This document shows, in pieces, positions 7,602-15,745 of a stretch of 20,939 nucleotides of DNA; position 1 is the first letter of the stretch, and each line of letters starts with the position of its first letter. The stretch covers positions 1 through 20,939 of IMG/VR virus record IMGVR_UViG_3300009422_001821. One strand, written 5' to 3'. Under the pieces are notes generated by a model. It saw nothing but the letters and a program-made list of their open reading frames with translations, was not told the DNA's origin and searched no databases. Source of the stretch: a virus. A program made the translations under genes and the position numbers.

Positions 7602-8411
7602 ATGGCAAGGTCAATAACGGTTATTACAACTTTTTCTTCTACCGGTTGGGATGAGTATGGCAAACGCATGGTAGAAACTTTTGTAAAATATTGGCCAAAA
7701 GAAATAAAATTAAAAATTTATTACGAAGTTAAACCTGATGTAGATTATGGTGATCAAGTTGAATGGATTGATCTCAATGCAGTGTGTTCTGATTTAGTTG
7801 CATTCAAAACAAAACACAAAGATAACCCACATGCAAAAGGTCATAAAATAGGCAGTGACCTAAAACGCAAAGGATCATATTTGTGGGACGCAATCAAGTT
7901 CGCACATAAATCATACTGTGTATCACACGAGGCTCTTAATAGTTCATCAGATTTAATAGTCTGGTTGGACGCGGATGTTGTTACCCATAATCCTATTCCA
8001 GCAGAATTTATTGAGAGCCTCTTACCCCAAGACAATTACTGTGCTTACTTAGGCAGACAAAAAATTTATCCTGAATGTGGATTTGTAATCTATGACACAA
8101 ACAGTTCATACAACGAACAGTTTATGAAAGATTGGCAAGAACTGTACAACTCTGATAAAATATTTGAGTTGGTGGAATATCATGATTGTATTGCATTTCA
8201 AACAATAAAAGAAAAGTATGAAGCACAAGGATTAAAGTCACACAATATATCTAAGAATCATCCGCATCGACCTGGTGTGCATGTGTTTATAAATTCTCCC
8301 CTAGGTGAATATATGGATCACCTTAAAGGCAAACGCAAACAAGATGGACATTCAAAACGCACTGACATCTATATTCAACACAACAACGACTACTGGAACA
8401 AAATCCAGTAA
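7602..8411 (+). CDS. GT-A fold glycosyltransferase
   Basis: A 269-residue soluble protein. ITVITTFSSTGWDEYG begins a nucleotide-sugar-transferase fold and VWLDADVV supplies the DxD (Asp123, Asp125) that coordinates metal and the donor diphosphate. CGFVIYDT after it is typical of the acceptor-side strand in these proteins. First gene of a three-gene plus-strand island; the next starts 3 bases after its stop. The upstream spacer contains the palindrome at 7582. Donor and acceptor unknown. Confidence 0.75.
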   Translation: MARSITVITTFSSTGWDEYGKRMVETFVKYWPKEIKLKIYYEVKPDVDYGDQVEWIDLNAVCSDLVAFKTKHKDNPHAKGHKIGSDLKRKGSYLWDAIKFAHKSYCVSHEALNSSSDLIVWLDADVVTHNPIPAEFIESLLPQDNYCAYLGRQKIYPECGFVIYDTNSSYNEQFMKDWQELYNSDKIFELVEYHDCIAFQTIKEKYEAQGLKSHNISKNHPHRPGVHVFINSPLGEYMDHLKGKRKQDGHSKRTDIYIQHNNDYWNKIQ

Positions 8412-8414
8412 TAA

Positions 8415-9206
8415 ATGAAACTTAATGTGATCAACAATGGGCACGGGCCTAAAAGCAAAGCATGGTACACTCTGCGACCACTAAAAAAATATCATCATGA
8501 TGAAGGCATACCTACTATGTGGGGATTGCGTTTAGCCAATCATAGACGTGCTAGAGAGTGTGTAATGAACAATAAGCCTTGGTTGTTTTGCGACATGCCA
8601 TATTGGGGACGTTGGAATCCTTTAAAGGAATCAGTAAGTCCGAATGGTGAATACTATTGGCGAACCATTTATAAAGATATTCATGTAACAAAAATACACA
8701 AGGGTCTGCCTCATGACAGAATAAAAAACATATCAATAAAAGATTGGCGAACAAAAGGTGAATACATCTTACTTGCACCTTCGTCTGATTCTATCAATGG
8801 GTTTGTTGGAAGGCAAAATTGGGAAAGAGAAACAATAGAATTATTAAAAACAAAAACAGACATGCCTATAAAAATTAGATACAAGCCTCGAGGAGGTGCT
8901 GGCAGAAGCGGTCCTGCATATGCTCTTGTGCCTTTGGCAGATGATCTTGCCAAAGCATCATGTGTTGTTACCTCATGCTCCTTGGTAGGAGTTGAAGCGG
9001 CCATAGAAGGTATTCCTGTTTACAGTCTGCCTAGAGGAGCCACTTGGCCTATTGCACAGGCAGTAGAAAATTTTGGACAACCTAATTACTCAGAGCAACG
9101 CAAAGAATGGTTAGCAACACTCAGTTATCATCAATATACGCATGATGAAATACAATCAGGATTGTTCAAGGAGATAATGGAGGGCATGTATGATGAAATG
9201 CGTTAG
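8415..9206 (+). CDS. Capsule-type GT-B glycosyltransferase-like protein, paralog B
   Basis: A 263-residue protein sharing with the 6598 and 9190 genes the blocks DWRTKGEYILLAP (110-122), KTDMPIKIRYKP (147-158), DDLAKASCVVTSCS (176-189), GVEAAIEGIPV (192-202) and a C-terminal WLATLSYHQYTHDEIQSG. The RPHP element of paralog A is RYKP here and the Ser/Thr cluster is SCSLVG. Sequence identity is low but the motif order is unmistakable, so this is an old duplication. It overlaps the next gene by 17 bases. It may transfer a charged or Kdo-like sugar, by analogy only. Confidence 0.65.
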   Translation: MKLNVINNGHGPKSKAWYTLRPLKKYHHDEGIPTMWGLRLANHRRARECVMNNKPWLFCDMPYWGRWNPLKESVSPNGEYYWRTIYKDIHVTKIHKGLPHDRIKNISIKDWRTKGEYILLAPSSDSINGFVGRQNWERETIELLKTKTDMPIKIRYKPRGGAGRSGPAYALVPLADDLAKASCVVTSCSLVGVEAAIEGIPVYSLPRGATWPIAQAVENFGQPNYSEQRKEWLATLSYHQYTHDEIQSGLFKEIMEGMYDEMR

Positions 9207-9996
9207 AACAATGCGGCCTGCTACAGAAAAAATAATGAATTCATGGGCCAAGGGTTGTGATGGTACTATTATTAATCCTATCAAAGATGATCAAGACATG
9301 CCTTATGACACTTATGCTTTTTTAGGAGTTTTACGAGGCTCTGGCGATATGATTAAAAAATGCATACAAAAAAATTATGATTACTATTTTATTGATCATG
9401 CCTATTTTGATGCAGGACATAACAAAAAACCATCATGGTACAGAGTAACCAAAAATGATCACGTGCAAAATAAGTTGTTGGATTGCACCTCAGACAGATG
9501 GCACAAATATTTTAACAAATCTATAAAACCATGGCGCACCGGCAACAAAGTAATAGTGTGTCCACCCACAGGTGCAATGGAGTGGATGTTTGATACTCAT
9601 GATTGGCTCAACACCACTGTAGATGCGTTAAAACAGAAAACTGACCGTGAAATTGTGGTGAGAGACAAGCCAATGAATCCACAAGTAAAACGCATTGACG
9701 GAGTAACAACCATTAATGGGTTTGTGAAAACAACACAAGACAACCCACTGTCAGAAGATCTTGCTGATGCATATTGTGTAGTGACCCTTAACTCAGGTGT
9801 TGGTGTGACTGCTATAATAGAGGGAATACCAGTTGTGTGCGGTCCTGAATGTGCGGCATTCCCTGTAAGCAACACACTGGATGCTATAGAAGATTTACAA
9901 ACGTTTGATAGACAGCCATGGTTGAACAGTTTGGCCCACAGTCAATTTACATTAGAAGAAATGGCGTCTGGGTACGCTTACAGTGTCATTGAATAA
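9190..9996 (+). CDS. Capsule-type GT-B glycosyltransferase-like protein, paralog C
   Basis: A 268-residue third member of the family at 6598 and 8415. Matching blocks are KPWRTGNKVIVCPP (113-126), KTDREIVVRDKP (150-161), SEDLADAYCVVTLNSGVG (188-205), AIIEGIPVV (208-216) and WLNSLAHSQFTLEEMASG near the end. Paralogs B and C resemble each other more than either resembles A in length and in the DLA-A-CVVT block, suggesting a tandem duplication. The 3' end overlaps the convergent AsnB-like gene by 19 bases with no terminator between. Function as for paralog B, by family only. Confidence 0.65.
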   Translation: MMKCVRTMRPATEKIMNSWAKGCDGTIINPIKDDQDMPYDTYAFLGVLRGSGDMIKKCIQKNYDYYFIDHAYFDAGHNKKPSWYRVTKNDHVQNKLLDCTSDRWHKYFNKSIKPWRTGNKVIVCPPTGAMEWMFDTHDWLNTTVDALKQKTDREIVVRDKPMNPQVKRIDGVTTINGFVKTTQDNPLSEDLADAYCVVTLNSGVGVTAIIEGIPVVCGPECAAFPVSNTLDAIEDLQTFDRQPWLNSLAHSQFTLEEMASGYAYSVIE

Positions 9997-11705
9997 CGCT
10001 GTGCCCAAGAACGCATCATCCAAGAAATAACTCTTGTTTTTTTATTTTTCCAATTGTCCATAGACACTGTGTTTTTTAAACAGTCATCTGCATTCATATA
10101 TGACATTGCAAAATCATCCAAATCTTTGTTTGTGCCCAGCCAATAGATTAAAGGCACAGTCCAACCTGTTTTCATTTTGTTTATGATGTAATCAGGCATG
10201 TGGCCTTTGTATGCAATTTTGCTTAATAATTTTGTATCAGATTTGTCTTTGCCTATCTTATGATCAGAATGAATGTCCATGCAGTATTTCATAAAGCGTT
10301 GAGTGGCCAAAGGAAATCTGCCCTCCATGCCAAATTTCATTCCAAACTGATCATTGCGTGAAAAGAATTCTTCAGGCACCTGCGTGATGCAATCAATAGC
10401 CATATAAGAATTGATAGGATCTTCTGGATTCCAAAGTTCTTGTGGTATAATCTTACACAGTTCGCCATGTATTGCTTTTGCATCGACTTTTTTACTCAAT
10501 TGCACAGGACGTTTTATTCTGTGCATCCATCGCCAAACACATTCTTCAAAAGATGTAGGCAAGTTGTTTTTTAGTTTCCAATATTTGGGATAACCTCCTA
10601 ATAATTCGTCACCCATATCTCCAGCCATGGTTACTACTACATCGTGTTGACTCAGCACTTTGTTGGTGTGATAATACATTGGCATACTCATATTATACAC
10701 TGGTTGCTCCATTGTAAACATTGAGTCATCCCAACAGGACTTGACCGTCTCAGGAGTAACTTGAATAGGATGATGATTGAAGCCATAGTGATCAGCAAAC
10801 CATTTTGCATGTTTGGCATCATCGTTATGATCCTCGCCTATAATAACATTAGGATTCATTTCATTTGTGAAAGAATCAACAGATGGTAGGATTTTGTTTA
10901 ATTCGTGTGCTATCATGGTTGAATCTAAACCGCCTGATAGAAACACACCAAACTTACGCATACCCAGTGTACACATTTTTACAGTCTCATGCACTTCTTG
11001 TCTGAATTCTTCTGGATCAAATCCTTTCTTTGAAGTAGGTTTAATAACCCATCGCGAGGTTCTAGTAAATTTTTGTTTGTAAATGTCATACACCAGAGTC
11101 TGTCCTGGTAAAACTTTTTTAATGCCTTTGAACATTGTGTTGGCAGAGATGTTAATACCTGAATAACTCATTGACGCACTTGCAAATTCATCAATACATC
11201 TAGCGCCTGGTACTTTATCGATCATGCCTTTAATCTCAGAACCAAAAACTAGTCCGTCGGATGTTTCTGCATAAAACAGAGGTTTTATTCCCGCATGATC
11301 TCTTGACAGTGTAATTGTTTTTTGTTCTTTATCATAGTATGCATAGGCATGCATGGAATCAATGATGTTGCTATTGACTATGTCCACATAGAATGAGTCT
11401 AATAAAAATGCCAACAATTCTGTATCGCATGTAGTTTTGGGTATCCATCCACTGTTCCTATACGACCATACCACATGATCGTAGTTGAATATTTCTCCAT
11501 TGTAAATTAGAACATTGCCTTTGTCGGTGTGCCAAGGCTGTTTGCCAACTTCAGGTTCGGAAGTAATAGATAACAGATTGTGTCCTAAAGTCACGTGATC
11601 GTCATACCAAATGTCTGAACCATCTGGGCCTCTATGACTGCAACTATCTATATAGGATCTAATAAATCCGGGGTCACGTTTTGTTATGCCGTATATACCA
11701 CACAT
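9978..11705 (-). CDS. Asparagine-synthase-like glutamine-dependent amidotransferase (AsnB type)
   Basis: A 575-residue two-domain enzyme. The N-terminal Ntn-glutaminase starts MCGIYGI; Cys2 becomes the nucleophile after Met removal, which requires the start at 11705 and not 11729. RGPDG, YNGEIF (68-73) and the CDTE element complete the glutaminase site. The synthetase domain has the PP-loop SGGLDS (257-262) and AGDMGDELLGGYPKYW, a variant of the usual SGEGSDELFGGY. It transfers glutamine ammonia to an ATP-activated carboxylate. In polysaccharide loci and marine phage genomes such proteins often amidate sugar acids instead of aspartate; the context favours that, but the substrate is not visible. 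Its start is only 12 bases from the divergent oxygenase start. Confidence 0.9.
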   Translation of the reverse strand: MCGIYGITKRDPGFIRSYIDSCSHRGPDGSDIWYDDHVTLGHNLLSITSEPEVGKQPWHTDKGNVLIYNGEIFNYDHVVWSYRNSGWIPKTTCDTELLAFLLDSFYVDIVNSNIIDSMHAYAYYDKEQKTITLSRDHAGIKPLFYAETSDGLVFGSEIKGMIDKVPGARCIDEFASASMSYSGINISANTMFKGIKKVLPGQTLVYDIYKQKFTRTSRWVIKPTSKKGFDPEEFRQEVHETVKMCTLGMRKFGVFLSGGLDSTMIAHELNKILPSVDSFTNEMNPNVIIGEDHNDDAKHAKWFADHYGFNHHPIQVTPETVKSCWDDSMFTMEQPVYNMSMPMYYHTNKVLSQHDVVVTMAGDMGDELLGGYPKYWKLKNNLPTSFEECVWRWMHRIKRPVQLSKKVDAKAIHGELCKIIPQELWNPEDPINSYMAIDCITQVPEEFFSRNDQFGMKFGMEGRFPLATQRFMKYCMDIHSDHKIGKDKSDTKLLSKIAYKGHMPDYIINKMKTGWTVPLIYWLGTNKDLDDFAMSYMNADDCLKNTVSMDNWKNKKTRVISWMMRSWAQRYSMTL

Positions 11706-11717
11706 GTAAATATATGT
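11706..11717. promoter_or_regulatory. 12-base spacer between two divergent start codons
   Basis: Only GTAAATATATGT separates the ATG of the AsnB-like gene from that of the oxygenase-like gene. The plus-strand reading contains GTAAATA five bases before its ATG, a weak late-promoter match. Any promoter for the minus gene must lie within the plus gene, or that gene is transcribed by read-through. This is positional evidence only. Confidence 0.3.
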
Positions 11718-12326
11718 ATGGCAGGCCAATACTTCCTAGATAAAATACTGACATCTCCTGTGGTGCAAGATCCATGGCAACATCAAATTATAGATGATAC
11801 TATTCCCACAGACGTGTTTGGTAGATTGCAATCTCAATGTGAACAATTTCTCAACATGGACAACAATGGCGACTTAAGATTCATATTTCCAGATGAATTT
11901 GATCAGTATGGCATCGATTTGTATAATGAAGTTTATGATATAGGTAAAAAAATATTGGATAATGCAAAAGCATTGGTCAAAGACTTATATACAAATCCTA
12001 GATGGTACGATAGTTTAACTGTGTACGCACACATTTCTATAACACCGCCGTTGCCTTATAAGTTTGATATTCATGAAGAAGGACTGGAAAAAATTTGGTC
12101 GGCTGTTACATATGTGACACCAATAAAAAACATTGGCACAAAAATGTATTCGACAAAAAGCAAGTCTAGTTTTGTAGCAGAAGCACAGTGGAAACCAAAT
12201 TCAACATTTGTTTTTTGTGGCGAAAAAGGCAAAACTTGGCATTCATATGAAAGCAGTGAATCAACTAACAGAATAACGTTGAATTACTTTATTATGAGTG
12301 ACAAACGAGGCAAGCGTTTTATTTAG
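11718..12326 (+). CDS. 2OG-Fe(II) oxygenase-like protein
   Basis: A 202-residue protein with a C-terminal half like the double-stranded beta-helix of prolyl-4-hydroxylase-type 2-oxoglutarate oxygenases. Candidate iron ligands are His119 in DIHEEG (His-x-Glu in place of the commoner His-x-Asp) and His175 in KTWHSYES. Arg185 in NRITLNYFI is the likely 2-oxoglutarate carboxylate binder. VTYVTP and IGTKMYS between them are typical strand motifs. Such enzymes are frequent in marine phages. The start at 11718 is chosen because the longer frame from 11634 would cover the divergent AsnB start. It ends 8 bases inside the convergent FkbM gene. Substrate unknown: protein side chain or glycan. Confidence 0.7.
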   Translation: MAGQYFLDKILTSPVVQDPWQHQIIDDTIPTDVFGRLQSQCEQFLNMDNNGDLRFIFPDEFDQYGIDLYNEVYDIGKKILDNAKALVKDLYTNPRWYDSLTVYAHISITPPLPYKFDIHEEGLEKIWSAVTYVTPIKNIGTKMYSTKSKSSFVAEAQWKPNSTFVFCGEKGKTWHSYESSESTNRITLNYFIMSDKRGKRFI

Positions 12327-13005
12327 AAAAAATATAATTGTTTTCTTTTTCGTTGCGTTTATATTTGCCTTTTACTTTGTAACCAAAAGACAGCATTTTA
12401 TCCACTATGTGTAAATGTTGATCACTAATTTCAAACAACACCGAAGTTGCTTTTTTCAAAGTTTCTGTAGCACCATTTAACACATTGGATTCATATCCAT
12501 CTACATCAATCTTTATATGAGTAGGTTGTTTTAGTAACAACACAACATCATCAAGTGTTTGTTGCACAACACCATGATTGAACTGCCCTTCTTGATCGAT
12601 CACATTGTCTGCAACTCCTGGATGATAATTCTTGATGTTGATGTGTGAAAAGTTTGTGTCCTGACCTAGTCCAACACAATAAGCAGTGACGTTTTTAAAA
12701 TTGTTTATGTTGATATTTTGACACAATAAAAAATAGTTGCCAGCATGTGGCTCAAATGCATATGTTTGAATGCCTAGCAAACCGGCACTTATTGTGTAGA
12801 TACCTATGTTTGCGCCAATGTCGAAAAATACAGAATTTTTGGACATTGAACCAATCCACTCTATAGTTTCAGGCTCTTTGGTGAGTATTCTTGATACTCT
12901 GCTTTGTACATAGGTGGGTTCATTTTTTAAATTTACAAATGAACAAGATTTATTAAAAACTTTTGCTGTAAAATTTTTATCTGATGTTGTTCTTAGTTTG
13001 GGCAC
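12319..13005 (-). CDS. FkbM-family methyltransferase (GTG start)
   Basis: A 228-residue SAM-dependent methyltransferase with FFDIGANIG (60-68), AFEP (83-86) and the FkbM block IKIDVDGYESNVLNGA (164-179). The start codon is GTG at 13005, six bases after the stop of the upstream glycosyltransferase gene; GGTGG near that stop may act as the ribosome site. No in-frame ATG lies close by. Likely methylates a sugar hydroxyl. Its 3' end overlaps the convergent oxygenase gene by 8 bases. Confidence 0.85.
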   Translation of the reverse strand: MPKLRTTSDKNFTAKVFNKSCSFVNLKNEPTYVQSRVSRILTKEPETIEWIGSMSKNSVFFDIGANIGIYTISAGLLGIQTYAFEPHAGNYFLLCQNININNFKNVTAYCVGLGQDTNFSHINIKNYHPGVADNVIDQEGQFNHGVVQQTLDDVVLLLKQPTHIKIDVDGYESNVLNGATETLKKATSVLFEISDQHLHIVDKMLSFGYKVKGKYKRNEKENNYIFSK

Positions 13006-13011
13006 AAGTGA

Positions 13012-13743
13012 CTACCAGCCACCATCATCTTTTGCAATTTTATCTTGTACAGTGTCACCTAGTGATGCTTCGTATTCTGCTCTTGCATCAAGCCAGTCTT
13101 GTGCATATGGCACATCTTGTAGATGATCGAACCAAGGACCGCCTTCTGTGTAATGCAACATTTTTGGTGCACCATCAGTTGGCTCTTCATACCAATCAGT
13201 TAGCCAGTTCCATTCATGTGATAGTTGACCTACTTCGTTATCAGCACACCAAACAAATCTGTGATGCCATAATCCATCGTTGCTGTTGAGTGCATTAAGA
13301 TCTAGCAGTTTGTTAGCAGGGTGTTCGCAGTTCCACAACACACATGATGACCAGTTCTTTCTTGGATACTGCAACTGCTTTTTGCCATCCATCTTTGTGC
13401 CTTCGTGTGGTGTGTAATCATGCTTAGCAACCATGACAGCATAGTTGTCATTTGCTTGATTGAAGAGATCCTTAAGATCTGCTTTGCACAGGAAGTCACA
13501 ATCAATAAACAGTGCCCATCCTTTGTATCCTGTAAGATATGGAACCATAAATCTGCTGAATGTAAATTCTGTTGATGCTTTTTTATCCGCGTCACGAGTG
13601 TATGCACCAATTTCTTTTAGTGTGTCTAGTTTAAGTGGATATACTTTAACATCGGGATTATGTTTTTGGATAGTGTATTTTGCTACCTGATAGGCTATGT
13701 CTTCTCTAGAGTCCCAGCCTATGAATACTTTCATTTCTGTCAT
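13012..13743 (-). CDS. GT-A glycosyltransferase (family 8-like fold)
   Basis: A 243-residue protein beginning MKVFIGWDSRED after a short MTE lead. LFIDCDFL gives the DxD (Asp81, Asp83); SRFMVPYL before it and the C-terminal KMLHYTEGGPWF are characteristic of this small transferase type. The histidine-containing C-terminal block may bind the metal, as in GT8. The ATG at 13743 lies one base after the HAD gene's stop; the ATG at 13734 is an alternative start. TATAAATT just upstream on the minus strand is a possible late-type promoter but is also the end of the HAD coding sequence. Confidence 0.75.
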   Translation of the reverse strand: MTEMKVFIGWDSREDIAYQVAKYTIQKHNPDVKVYPLKLDTLKEIGAYTRDADKKASTEFTFSRFMVPYLTGYKGWALFIDCDFLCKADLKDLFNQANDNYAVMVAKHDYTPHEGTKMDGKKQLQYPRKNWSSCVLWNCEHPANKLLDLNALNSNDGLWHHRFVWCADNEVGQLSHEWNWLTDWYEEPTDGAPKMLHYTEGGPWFDHLQDVPYAQDWLDARAEYEASLGDTVQDKIAKDDGGW

Positions 13744-13744
13744 G

Positions 13745-14296
13745 TCAATTTATATAGTAATATATCTGTTGCCAGTTGTCAACCTTGACAATGCGTTTAT
13801 CATCATATGATGCATTGTATGAATGACGCATAAGAAATGTTTTTATACCCATGGAAGCACCTACTAGAGCATTGGCCCATTTGTCTTCTACCCATATACA
13901 TTCTTGTCCCCTGTACTTTTCTAACCATTCTTCTTTGCCTTGCCCGAATCCAACTGTGTCTAAGCGATTAAACACATTAGGAAAAAGCATTTCAATATTT
14001 CTTTTCCTTAATGAAATAGCATATGGATCATGGCCCATTGCTGTGCAACCATGCACTTCCCATCCTTCTGCTGACAGTCTATTAAGAGTTTCTGCGGCAT
14101 CACGCAACGGTTCCATGTATCCGAACCAGGCTGAATGATTGTGTGCCTGCATTTCTTTTTCTATGTGAGCATAGTCACTGTATTCAGTAGGATCATTGAC
14201 ACTTTTGCCTGGATGGTAAAATTCTAGATATTTGTTAAATTGTTTGCTCCAATCCAAACAAACTCCGTCTATGTCAGTTAGTATTATTTTTGTCAT
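13745..14296 (-). CDS. HAD-superfamily phosphatase-like protein
   Basis: A 183-residue protein with HAD motif I LTDIDGV (Asp8 nucleophile, Asp10 acid/base), motif II GCTA (Thr85), Lys121 as a possible motif III base, and motif IV VEDKW (Glu137, Asp138). The insert between motifs I and II is a small helical cap. The family covers sugar-phosphate and nucleotide phosphatases. Related short HAD proteins are common in T4-like marine phages (family knowledge, not shown here). AAGGAG lies 4 bases before the ATG, which overlaps the FkbM stop as ATGA. It may dephosphorylate a sugar phosphate in this pathway. Confidence 0.8.
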   Translation of the reverse strand: MTKIILTDIDGVCLDWSKQFNKYLEFYHPGKSVNDPTEYSDYAHIEKEMQAHNHSAWFGYMEPLRDAAETLNRLSAEGWEVHGCTAMGHDPYAISLRKRNIEMLFPNVFNRLDTVGFGQGKEEWLEKYRGQECIWVEDKWANALVGASMGIKTFLMRHSYNASYDDKRIVKVDNWQQIYYYIN

Positions 14297-15018
14297 TGTA
14301 CTCCTTCATGCACAAACAATTTGTCTGCCCTGTTTATATGTCCTATTGATTTATAGCCTAGTTCCCGCAAATACTCTGTGATGTCACGTGCATAATATCC
14401 ATATCTTCTTGTCAATTTTTTACCTTTATGATATTCACAAACAATTACTGGTTTGTCTCTCGCAATTGTTTCTCTAGCTCCTTTTATTACATGCAACTCA
14501 TATCCTTCTGTGTCTATCATCATCAATCCAATATTGGTTATGTTCAGCGAGTCAAGTGTTTTTATATTTTGTGTTTTATCTTCTTGATTTTTTGTATCCA
14601 CATGTGTGCCTATGTCTCCTACTACTGCCCATCTCTTTATTTTACCATTAGTCTTTCTTTTTAATTTTTGCACTACATTTGTAATGGCTACAGATTTATT
14701 ATCTTTGCCTAGTCCATATGGATGAAATGTAGCATTTGTAACATTGAATTTTTTCATGTTAAGTTTTGCACACTCGTGTACGTGATTATCAAAGTCGAAT
14801 GCGTGTACGTGTGCAAATTTACTGCACAAGAACTTCGTAGTAAATCCATAATGACAACCTATATCTAACGCCACACTTTTGTTTTTTACAAATTGATTAA
14901 TTAATCTATCAATTGCGTCATAATCTTCTTCGACTATGTTTGAGTTTTGTTCTAATAATTTTTTATATAAAGGTGTCTTATCACTGATATCCCACCCATA
15001 ATAATCATATGTGTCCAC
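14293..15018 (-). CDS. FkbM-family methyltransferase (GTG start)
   Basis: A 241-residue protein with motif I ALDIGCHYG (50-58), the acidic AFDFD (73-77) and the FkbM block MMIDTEGYELHVIKGA (166-181). CEYHKGKK follows, typical of the family's C-terminal strand. The start is GTG at 15018, seven bases after the upstream stop, with no good Shine-Dalgarno; no ATG lies near. It overlaps the HAD gene as ATGA. As the third FkbM in the window it suggests a glycan methylated at several positions. Confidence 0.85.
   Translation of the reverse strand: MDTYDYYGWDISDKTPLYKKLLEQNSNIVEEDYDAIDRLINQFVKNKSVALDIGCHYGFTTKFLCSKFAHVHAFDFDNHVHECAKLNMKKFNVTNATFHPYGLGKDNKSVAITNVVQKLKRKTNGKIKRWAVVGDIGTHVDTKNQEDKTQNIKTLDSLNITNIGLMMIDTEGYELHVIKGARETIARDKPVIVCEYHKGKKLTRRYGYYARDITEYLRELGYKSIGHINRADKLFVHEGVQ
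14301..14306 (-). promoter_or_regulatory. Shine-Dalgarno of the HAD gene
   Basis: AAGGAG on the minus strand ends 4 bases before the ATG at 14296, within the last codons of the FkbM gene, and decides that start. Confidence 0.75.
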
Positions 15019-15025
15019 TCAGTTA

Positions 15026-15745
15026 TTATACAGGATTTGCATGTGCTGTCAATACATTACCACCTTGCACATTGAGATAGTTGTGATCTTCCCACTGATG
15101 ATGTAACACTTGATACCATCCCCATTCAGCACCCATAAGATTTTGCTCGTTAAAAAGTTTTTCCACATTCTGTAATTTGTATCTAGGATGAAATATTATG
15201 TGGTCCCAAAGATATGGTCCAGGACATCTTTTACAGTCTTGATATGTGTGTATCTTTAATGGAGCATCAACATCAACACCAGGAGCACTTCCTGCAATGC
15301 CAATAACAGTTTGATCTTTCACAGTTTTTTCCAACAAAGGCATAAAATCTTCCTTTAAACTGAGTAAAGTGTCATATCTTAACTTTATTATAGTTTTGTA
15401 TTTTTCTGGAAGTGTTTTGGTCAACCAATAGTGTGCAAGTGTCTGTTTGGAATTGTGTTTCGTTTTTTCATACAATCCTGTTCTCTTGTAAATTTTACCT
15501 ACAGCAGGTTTTGTGTATCTGCGCCATATATGGCAGTCTGGTTTGTATTTTGTTTCTGTAAGATTATGATAGTTGTAAACAGGCTCTTCAAAAAAACGAC
15601 AATCTTCTACTTCTGGTGCTTCATAACCTTGCCACTGCATGTAAAAGGTATCAAATGGAAAAACTTTTTTTGCAATTTCTAATGCTTTTTTGTATCCCGG
15701 TCGAGCAAGTCCTGAGACGCAAACAGCAATCTCATCAGATTTCAT
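15026..15745 (-). CDS. WavE-like putative glycosyltransferase
   Basis: A 239-residue soluble protein. The N-terminus IAVCVSGLARPGYKKAL and the central TIIKLRYDTLL (Arg123, Asp125) resemble WavE-type LPS-synthesis proteins and other uncharacterised GT-A-like proteins. The motif PYLWDHIIFHPR (178-189) follows. I place the start at the ATG at 15745, which shares its A with the TAA of the RuBisCO-like gene (TAATG); the frame is open to 15763 but that would overlap 18 more bases. The one-base overlap suggests translation coupled to the RuBisCO-like protein, so it could transfer the sugar that protein helps make. Confidence 0.6.
   Translation of the reverse strand: MKSDEIAVCVSGLARPGYKKALEIAKKVFPFDTFYMQWQGYEAPEVEDCRFFEEPVYNYHNLTETKYKPDCHIWRRYTKPAVGKIYKRTGLYEKTKHNSKQTLAHYWLTKTLPEKYKTIIKLRYDTLLSLKEDFMPLLEKTVKDQTVIGIAGSAPGVDVDAPLKIHTYQDCKRCPGPYLWDHIIFHPRYKLQNVEKLFNEQNLMGAEWGWYQVLHHQWEDHNYLNVQGGNVLTAHANPV

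Noticed and set aside
13302-13610. A 102-codon minus-strand open frame.
   Set aside because: It lies inside the glycosyltransferase at 13012-13743 in another frame; that gene has a DxD motif and family features, while the shadow reads as low-complexity His/Lys-rich sequence.
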